Positions 58,787 to 64,000 of a DNA stretch of 64,000 nt are shown piece by piece; position 1 is the stretch's first letter, and each line of letters starts with the position of its first letter. The notes under the pieces were generated by a model. That model searched no databases and had not been told where the DNA came from. It saw only the letters and a list, made by a program, of their open reading frames with translations. The stretch is from Oceanidesulfovibrio indonesiensis (GTDB lineage: Bacteria > Desulfobacterota > Desulfovibrionia > Desulfovibrionales > Desulfovibrionaceae). The stretch is from assembly GCF_007625075.1 (NCBI RefSeq), contig NZ_QMIE01000006.1, forward strand, positions 124,001 through 188,000. Reading direction: 5' to 3'. Position numbers and translations under genes: made by a program.

Positions 58787-60241
58787 ATGTTCAAGCGACT
58801 CTCCATGACCATACTGACGGGACTCATCGTCATCGCCGTGCTGGTGGGCGTCAATGTGCTGGCCGGCAAGCGGGACTGGCGCTGGGACGCCACCTCGAAC
58901 AAGCGCTATTCCCTGAGCGAGACTACCAAGGCGGCTTTGAGATCGCTCTCGGAACCGGTGCACGCCGTGGCGTTCTTCCGGCCCACGGATGGAGCGAGCC
59001 AGACAGGGGACCTGCTCGAACTCTTCGCCGCGCAGAATAGGGATTTCACCTACGAGATAGTGGACCCGGACCGTACGCCCTTCCGCGCCAGACAGCTGGA
59101 CGTGCGCCAGTCCGGCACCGTGGTCGTGCAGGCGGACAGCCGCTCCGAAAAAATCATGTTCCCGGACGAGGAGCGGCTTCTGAACGCCGTGGTCAAGGCG
59201 ACCTCTCGCAGCGAAAGCGTCGTGCGCGTGGTGACCGGCCACGGGGAGGTGGACGTGCAGGAGCCGGGAAGCCGCAACGCGTCCATGCTCAGGGAGCTCC
59301 TCACGAACCAGGGCGCGAGCGTGGGGCCGATCACCCTGGCGATTGCCGAGTCCGTGCCCGAGGACGTGGACCTGCTGCTCATACTGGCTCCGGCGCAGGA
59401 TTATATGGACCATGAGCTGGCAGTGCTGGACAGGTACGTCGATCGCGGCGGTCGGCTCTTCGTGGCGCTTATGCCCGAGGAGTCCACAAACCTGGAGACA
59501 TGGCTCGAAGAGCGGTTCGGCCTGGTTCGCAACGAGGGTTTCGTGGTGGATACGCTGAGCCAGGTGATGTCCGGCGACGCCATGACGCCGCTTGCCCAGC
59601 AGTACGCGCGAATGCCCATCACCGAAAATTTCGCACTCATGACGTTGTACCCCACGTCCGCCGCGCTGTTTGCCGCCGAGGCCGAAGAGGCAGACGCCGA
59701 GGACCTTCCCCAACCACGGGGGCTGGTGTTCAGCGGCGAGCAGACCTGGTTGGAGACGAATATCCAGGGCCTGATCGAGGGATCGGCCGAATTCAACGAA
59801 GGCGAGGACATCAAGGGTCCGTTCTGGTTGGGTGCATTCTATAACGACCCGCCCCGGCCGACGACGAGGCAGCCTGCCGGTGGTATGGCCGAATCCACGA
59901 TTGCCGACGACGCGCAACACAACGCCACGGCCGGGTCCGAGCTGCCAACGACCCGCGCGCTCTTCTTTGCCGATCAGGATTTCCTCACCGATGATTTCAT
60001 CACCATCGGCGGCAACAAGGATTTGGTGCGCAACAGCCTGAACTGGCTGCTGGAGCGCGAGGGCCTGATAAGCGTGGACAAGCCCAGGCCTGTGGCCACC
60101 TTTCTGGTGATGACGCCGCTGCAACGGGCGCTCATAACGTACGTGCCGGTGCTCATCGTGCCGGGCGCGTGTCTCGTTCTGGCCATTGTTGTAGCGTTGC
60201 GGCGCCGGTCCGGTCGCGCTGCCAGGGGCGCAAAGGCGTAA
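58787..60241 (+). CDS. GldG-family ABC auxiliary protein
   Basis: This 484-residue protein has an N-terminal membrane helix (about residues 7-27), a large extracytoplasmic domain and a C-terminal helix (about 450-472). The start LSETTKAALRSLSEPVHAVAF and VVRVVTGHGEVDVQEPG, DLLLILAPAQDYMDHELAVLDRYVDRGGRL (as DLLLILAPAQDY and LDRYVDRGGRLFVAL) match the ABC_transp_aux/GldG pattern. It probably forms the periplasmic part of the exporter with the ATPase and permease. Confidence 0.9.
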   Translation: MFKRLSMTILTGLIVIAVLVGVNVLAGKRDWRWDATSNKRYSLSETTKAALRSLSEPVHAVAFFRPTDGASQTGDLLELFAAQNRDFTYEIVDPDRTPFRARQLDVRQSGTVVVQADSRSEKIMFPDEERLLNAVVKATSRSESVVRVVTGHGEVDVQEPGSRNASMLRELLTNQGASVGPITLAIAESVPEDVDLLLILAPAQDYMDHELAVLDRYVDRGGRLFVALMPEESTNLETWLEERFGLVRNEGFVVDTLSQVMSGDAMTPLAQQYARMPITENFALMTLYPTSAALFAAEAEEADAEDLPQPRGLVFSGEQTWLETNIQGLIEGSAEFNEGEDIKGPFWLGAFYNDPPRPTTRQPAGGMAESTIADDAQHNATAGSELPTTRALFFADQDFLTDDFITIGGNKDLVRNSLNWLLEREGLISVDKPRPVATFLVMTPLQRALITYVPVLIVPGACLVLAIVVALRRRSGRAARGAKA

Positions 60242-60255
60242 GGAGGCCGAAAGCG

Positions 60256-61776
60256 ATGCGCCGTTTGCTTATCCTTTCCGCCGTGGCCGCGGCCGTGTGG
60301 GTGCTCGCCGTGTGGTTGCCTGGCGAGGAGCCGGAGCGCCCCGGAACCGGTGTATCCGCTCCGGAGCAAAATGCGTCCGGCGAGCGGTGGATTGATTTTT
60401 CGGACGGCGCTGTGGATCGCGTGGTCATCCGGAACCCGGCCGGAGATATCGAGCTGTACAAGGAGGCCGGCGAGTGGTTCGTGAATCCGCCGGAGTCCGG
60501 CCCGGTGCCGGCCAGACGCGGGGAGGCCGAGGCGCTCACAGCGTTCCTGCGGGGCCACCCGCCAATGCGCCGCCTGGATACGGCTGCGGACGACCTAAGA
60601 CAATATGGTCTGGACAATGCCGAGAGAGGTATTAGTGTCTTCGCCGACGGGGAGGCGTTCACCCTGGTGCTTGGCGGCCTGAATCCGGCGGCGGACGGGA
60701 TTTACGCCGTAGCGCAGGGGCCGTCGCCTGCCGATGAGCACGCGGAGTATTCTCCGGCAGGAGAAGACGTGCTGCTTGTGGACGCGAACTATGCGAGCCG
60801 GCTGGCCGGCGGAGCGGACAGATTTTTCGACCTGCGCGCCCTGGACATGAACCGCGAAGCCCTGGCATCCATCCGCCTGGAGGGGCTTCCGGACGCTCGG
60901 GAAGGCTCGCAGCTGTCCTCGAGTTGGGAAATCGTCTTCGACCAGGACAACGCTACCCGGGCCTCGTTCGCGTGGCCCGGGTCGTTGCAGGGCAAGGACG
61001 TATCGCTTATGGAAGCGGACTCCTACGCCACGCGTCTGCTTGCGCTCGAAGGCACTGCCTTTTATGAGCCTGACGAAGCAAACGACGTTGAGCAGGAGCC
61101 GGCTTTCACGATATATGTGCAGCGTCGCGGCAGCCAAACGCCCGAACGTCTCGCGTTCACAATCCATCGGTCGGCGGACGCCGATCCATTGGACGGGGAC
61201 GACGCGACATTCGTATTGGAGGCGGATAGGCAGACCAGGCCGCTCGTAGTCGCTGCCGAGGATATGAAGGGCCTGATGCGCACGGCGTTTTCCATGCGCG
61301 AACGGTCCATCACACATTTTGCGGCGCATGCGGTATACCGTATCGAAGCCGCGTACGAGCAGCCCGGCGCGGGTGCAAAGAGCGCCACAGCGGTGTTTCT
61401 GGAGGGCGGTTGGGTGCTCGAAGGCTCCGGCCGCGAGCTGCCGGAGTTCGGGGTGCCGGTCTGGCGTATGGCCGATCTGGCCTATACCGCCGAGCCGGTC
61501 GAGGAACTGCCGGCTGGCGCGAAATCGTCGCTTGAGGTGCGGATTTTCGGTGAAGGGCTCGATGAAGACGGGCTGGCGCTGACCTGGTATGAGGTTCCGC
61601 ACGGCGCGGGTACGCTGGTGGCCGTGGGCAATGACGGCGGGCCATATTACCCGGTCGGCGAGATTGGACGAATCATCGCCGACGAAATGATCGGACAACT
61701 TTTTGAGGAAGCCGTGCCGGCGCAATCTGAAGACGCCTCCGCGCCGGCCGATAATGCTTCCGCAACATCACCATAA
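60256..61776 (+). CDS. DUF4340-domain protein
   Basis: This 506-residue protein has an N-terminal helix ([18 protein letters not shown]), then DUF4340-type repeats: [92 protein letters not shown]. It is thought to be extracytoplasmic. It closes the exporter operon; this partner is regularly found beside GldG-like genes. The stop TAA is part of the ribosome site for rpoZ, so it and rpoZ are likely co-transcribed. Function unknown. Confidence 0.88.
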   Translation: MRRLLILSAVAAAVWVLAVWLPGEEPERPGTGVSAPEQNASGERWIDFSDGAVDRVVIRNPAGDIELYKEAGEWFVNPPESGPVPARRGEAEALTAFLRGHPPMRRLDTAADDLRQYGLDNAERGISVFADGEAFTLVLGGLNPAADGIYAVAQGPSPADEHAEYSPAGEDVLLVDANYASRLAGGADRFFDLRALDMNREALASIRLEGLPDAREGSQLSSSWEIVFDQDNATRASFAWPGSLQGKDVSLMEADSYATRLLALEGTAFYEPDEANDVEQEPAFTIYVQRRGSQTPERLAFTIHRSADADPLDGDDATFVLEADRQTRPLVVAAEDMKGLMRTAFSMRERSITHFAAHAVYRIEAAYEQPGAGAKSATAVFLEGGWVLEGSGRELPEFGVPVWRMADLAYTAEPVEELPAGAKSSLEVRIFGEGLDEDGLALTWYEVPHGAGTLVAVGNDGGPYYPVGEIGRIIADEMIGQLFEEAVPAQSEDASAPADNASATSP

Positions 61777-61786
61777 GGAGCCTGAC

Positions 61787-62002
61787 ATGGCGCGTATTAC
61801 TGTTGAAGATTGTCAAAAGCAGGTGGACAACCGCTTTCTGCTCGTGCAGATGGCCATCAAGCGTGTCCAGCAGTATCGGGAAGGGTACGAGCCGCTCGTA
61901 GCCTCGAAGAACAAGGAAATAGTCAGTTCGCTGCGCGAGATCGCCGACGCCAAGGTGCTCGTGGTTCAAGAGAACGCCGGCCCCGAAGAGGCCGCCGCGT
62001 AA
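61787..62002 (+). CDS. rpoZ: RNA polymerase omega subunit
   Basis: This 71-residue subunit helps fold and assemble the beta-prime subunit. It has the typical start [59 protein letters not shown] 61787 follows TAAGGAGCCTGAC. It is placed 9 bp before dnaJ, so both are probably one transcript. The gene is short compared with E. coli (91) but normal for this lineage. Confidence 0.94.
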   Translation: MARITVEDCQKQVDNRFLLVQMAIKRVQQYREGYEPLVASKNKEIVSSLREIADAKVLVVQENAGPEEAAA

Positions 62003-62011
62003 CCGGACGCC

Positions 62012-63154
62012 ATGGACACGATGACTTCCAAACGAGACTACTACGAGGTGCTGGGCGTTTCCCGGGGTGCGGCCGAGGATGAGATCAAGCGGGCGTATCG
62101 AAAGCTCGCGTTCGAGAACCACCCGGACCGCAACCCGGACGACGCCGACGCCGAGACTCGGTTCAAGGAGGCTGCCGAAGCGTACGAGGTGCTCCGCGAT
62201 CCGCAAAAACGCCAACGCTACGATCAGTTCGGCCACGCAGGCGTAGGCAATGGCGGCGCCGGCGGCTTTGGCGGGTTCAACTCCAACGAGGACATCTTCA
62301 GCGCCTTTGGCGACATCTTCAGCGAGTTCTTCGGTTTCGCCGGCGGTGGCCGCAGCCGTGGGCCGCGTCCCCGCGCCGGCATGGACCTGCGCTACAACCT
62401 CACTATCTCTTTCCGCGAGGCTGCCAGGGGTGTGGAACAGACAATCACCATACCCACGGATGTGCCATGCGAGGAATGCGACGGCACCGGCGCGGCGCCG
62501 GGTTCCAGCCCGGAGACCTGCAAGCAGTGCGGCGGCGCCGGCCAGGTGCACCAGTCCCAGGGCTTCTTCCGCATCGCCGTGACGTGCCCGGTCTGCCGCG
62601 GCGAGGGCGTGGTCATCACCAATCCCTGCTCCAAATGCAGGGGCCGCGGCACCAACGCCGAGATGCGCGACCTCAACGTGCGCATTCCGGCCGGGGTGGA
62701 TGACGGCAGCCGCCTGCGCCTGCGTGGCGAGGGTGAGCCCGGCGAATACGGCGGTCCCCCCGGCGACCTTTACGTGGTCATCCATGTGGAGGACGACAAG
62801 ACCTTCGACCGCCAGGGTCAGGATCTGATCTATCAGACTTCCGTGTCCATGGTGGATGCGGCGCTGGGCAAGAAGATCGAGGTGCCCACCCTGGACGATC
62901 CAGTGACCATGGAGGTCCCGCGCGGCACGCAGTCCGGCGAGATTTTCAAGCTCAAGGGCAAGGGGCTGCCGTACCTGGGCTCCGAGCATAAAGGCGACCT
63001 GCTCGTGGAAGTCACGGTGAAGACGCCGACCCGATTGACCAGGAAGCAGGAGGATCTTCTCAAGGAGTTCAAAAAGCTCGAGAAGAACAAGCCCATCAAC
63101 AAGGTGAAGAACTTCTTCAAGAAAGAAGACAAGGCTGTGGGCGACGAGGAATAG
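62012..63154 (+). CDS. dnaJ: Chaperone DnaJ
   Basis: This 380-residue Hsp70 co-chaperone has all parts: J domain ([20 protein letters not shown] with HPD in [11 protein letters not shown]), Gly/Phe-rich linker ([14 protein letters not shown]), four zinc repeats ([32 protein letters not shown]) and C-terminal peptide-binding domains. It ends in a Lys-rich tail. It stimulates DnaK ATP hydrolysis. An internal ATG at 62021 is also possible. dnaK is not in the window. Confidence 0.96.
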   Translation: MDTMTSKRDYYEVLGVSRGAAEDEIKRAYRKLAFENHPDRNPDDADAETRFKEAAEAYEVLRDPQKRQRYDQFGHAGVGNGGAGGFGGFNSNEDIFSAFGDIFSEFFGFAGGGRSRGPRPRAGMDLRYNLTISFREAARGVEQTITIPTDVPCEECDGTGAAPGSSPETCKQCGGAGQVHQSQGFFRIAVTCPVCRGEGVVITNPCSKCRGRGTNAEMRDLNVRIPAGVDDGSRLRLRGEGEPGEYGGPPGDLYVVIHVEDDKTFDRQGQDLIYQTSVSMVDAALGKKIEVPTLDDPVTMEVPRGTQSGEIFKLKGKGLPYLGSEHKGDLLVEVTVKTPTRLTRKQEDLLKEFKKLEKNKPINKVKNFFKKEDKAVGDEE

Positions 63155-63362
63155 AAGCTCTTTTGCGACACCGCTGCCGTTGCACCCAGCTGCGACGGCA
63201 GGCTCGCTACGCCGGGGGAATTGGGTAATAGACCCACTCCGCGCAGAACTCGCCGTTCCTGCCGCAGAATAAATATCTATCGGAGAGACTGCTTCCAGTC
63301 CGCTCCGGTCTGGCCCATTTCCTCCATCGTTCCTGGAGCCACCCCGAACCAAGCAGGTGATC

Positions 63363-63869
63363 ATGTCCGGATTCTCCCACATAGACGAGCAGGGCCGCGC
63401 GCGCATGGTGGATGTGGCCGGCAAGGACGTGACCCGGCGCCGGGCCATAGCCGGCCTGGAAGTGCGCCTCTCGGCCGAGACCTTCCGCCTGCTCAAGGAG
63501 CAGGCACTGCCCAAGGGCGACGCCCTGGCCACGGCGCGCATCGCCGGCATCCAGGCCGGCAAGCAGACGGCGCAGCTCATCCCCCTGTGCCATCCACTGC
63601 CGCTCAGCTACCTGGACGTCTCTTTCGGCCTTGACGAGAAGAACGCCACCGTGCGTGTGAAAGCGGAGGCCCGCACGGCGGATCGCACCGGCGTGGAAAT
63701 GGAAGCCATGACCGCAGCGTCCGTGGCCGGCCTCGCGCTCTACGACATGTGCAAAGCCGTGCAGAAGGACATCGTGCTCGGCGAGCTCAAGCTTCTCTAC
63801 AAGAGCGGCGGCAAAAGCGGTGAGTTTTCCAGCCCGGCATGGCCGGAATGGGAGGCGTTCGGCGAGTAG
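63363..63869 (+). CDS. moaC: Cyclic pyranopterin monophosphate synthase MoaC
   Basis: This 168-residue enzyme converts 3',8-cyclo-GTP to cPMP in molybdenum cofactor synthesis. Blocks: [79 protein letters not shown] (catalytic Lys). ATG 63363 is preferred over GTG 63357. It would serve the molybdenum aldehyde oxidoreductase at 11072-15075 and other molybdoenzymes. Confidence 0.95.
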   Translation: MSGFSHIDEQGRARMVDVAGKDVTRRRAIAGLEVRLSAETFRLLKEQALPKGDALATARIAGIQAGKQTAQLIPLCHPLPLSYLDVSFGLDEKNATVRVKAEARTADRTGVEMEAMTAASVAGLALYDMCKAVQKDIVLGELKLLYKSGGKSGEFSSPAWPEWEAFGE

Positions 63870-63901
63870 GCTCTGACGATTCGATACATATTGCGCGACA
63901 A

Positions 63902-63934
63902 AGGCGGCTGTTCCGGATGGGGCGGCCGCTTTTT
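63902..63934 (+). terminator. Terminator of moaC
   Basis: GCGGC (63904-63908) pairs with GCCGC (63925-63929) around a 16-base loop, followed by TTTTTGTG. Confidence 0.6.
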
Positions 63935-63958
63935 GTGTAGCCAGTGCCCCTCCCTTCT

Positions 63959-64000
63959 TATTACTGGGAGCAGAAAATTCTTACATTTTCGCGCCCCAGT
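63959..64000 (+). repeat. Dispersed hairpin element (family 1), cut by the window edge
   Basis: TATTACTGGGAGC-A-GAAAAT, loop TCTTAC, ATTTTC-GCGCCCCAGT. It is identical to copy 5814-5859 over the visible 42 bases except A for C in the left arm (GGGAGC versus GGGCGC). The final AATA lies outside the window. Confidence 0.75.

Noticed and set aside
1-64000. CRISPR arrays, tRNA or rRNA genes, insertion sequences and prophage
   Set aside because: No regularly spaced direct repeats, cloverleaf-like sequences, transposase or integrase motifs, or phage structural genes were seen on either strand.

Overview
The window looks like a GC-rich (about 60%) chromosomal segment of a Desulfovibrionales sulfate reducer. 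The main evidence is a complete lactate-to-acetate operon of Desulfovibrio type (permease, two-subunit D-lactate dehydrogenase, Pta, AckA, LutC and a fused LutB/LutA protein) under a sigma-54 two-component system. Supporting evidence is a Desulfovibrio-type hybrid cluster protein, a DcrH-like chemoreceptor with a bacteriohemerythrin domain, an FMN alpha-hydroxy-acid oxidoreductase with an N-terminal cysteine cluster, and tiny-protein and dispersed-repeat features common in that group. No rRNA, tRNA, CRISPR array, transposase or integrase was seen.

Layout. 1-711: the tail of a sigma-54 activator, then a sigma-54 promoter, a 35-residue protein and a strong terminator. 712-6421: catalase, a PAP2 phosphatase, GAPDH with a GAF protein, and a small PAS protein. 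6512-9210: a Cpx-like envelope-stress module (LTxxQ lipoprotein, response regulator, histidine kinase). 9484-10827: two orphan genes, the first clearly AT-rich. 11072-15956: an exported PaoABC-like molybdenum aldehyde oxidoreductase and an exported nitroreductase-fold protein. 16432-17145: infA and an RRM RNA-binding protein. 17460-19275: hcp with an FNR/HcpR-type operator. 19366-36123: the lactate regulon. 36128-41715: methyltransferase, secreted Cys-rich protein, diguanylate cyclase, Hsp20, oxygen-sensing chemoreceptor. 41994-47724: proline catabolism (PutA, Lrp-type regulator) and an APC permease. 47842-54684: pyrF and surface-glycan genes (aminotransferase, phosphoglycosyl transferase, glycosyltransferase, asparagine-synthase-like amidotransferase) around a UspA gene. 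54801-56555: LytM peptidase and a TtcA-like protein. 57026-61776: an ABC-2/GldG/DUF4340 exporter-like operon. 61787-63869: rpoZ, dnaJ and moaC.

How the genes work together. Lactate enters through the permease. D-lactate is oxidised by the GlcD/GlcF-like pair and L-lactate by the LutC/LutBA pair. Acetyl-CoA, made by a pyruvate oxidoreductase not seen here, is converted to acetate and ATP by Pta and AckA. Near-identical palindromes (TGTCCG-N6-CGGACA type) lie upstream of sigma-54-like promoters for both the permease operon and the hydroxy-acid oxidoreductase/kinase/regulator operon, which suggests one autoregulated regulon.

The least-explained material is intergenic: a 46-bp hairpin element with a compensatory base change (three copies plus a half copy), a 130-bp dispersed element (three copies), and the sigma-54-driven tiny-protein transcript at the left edge.
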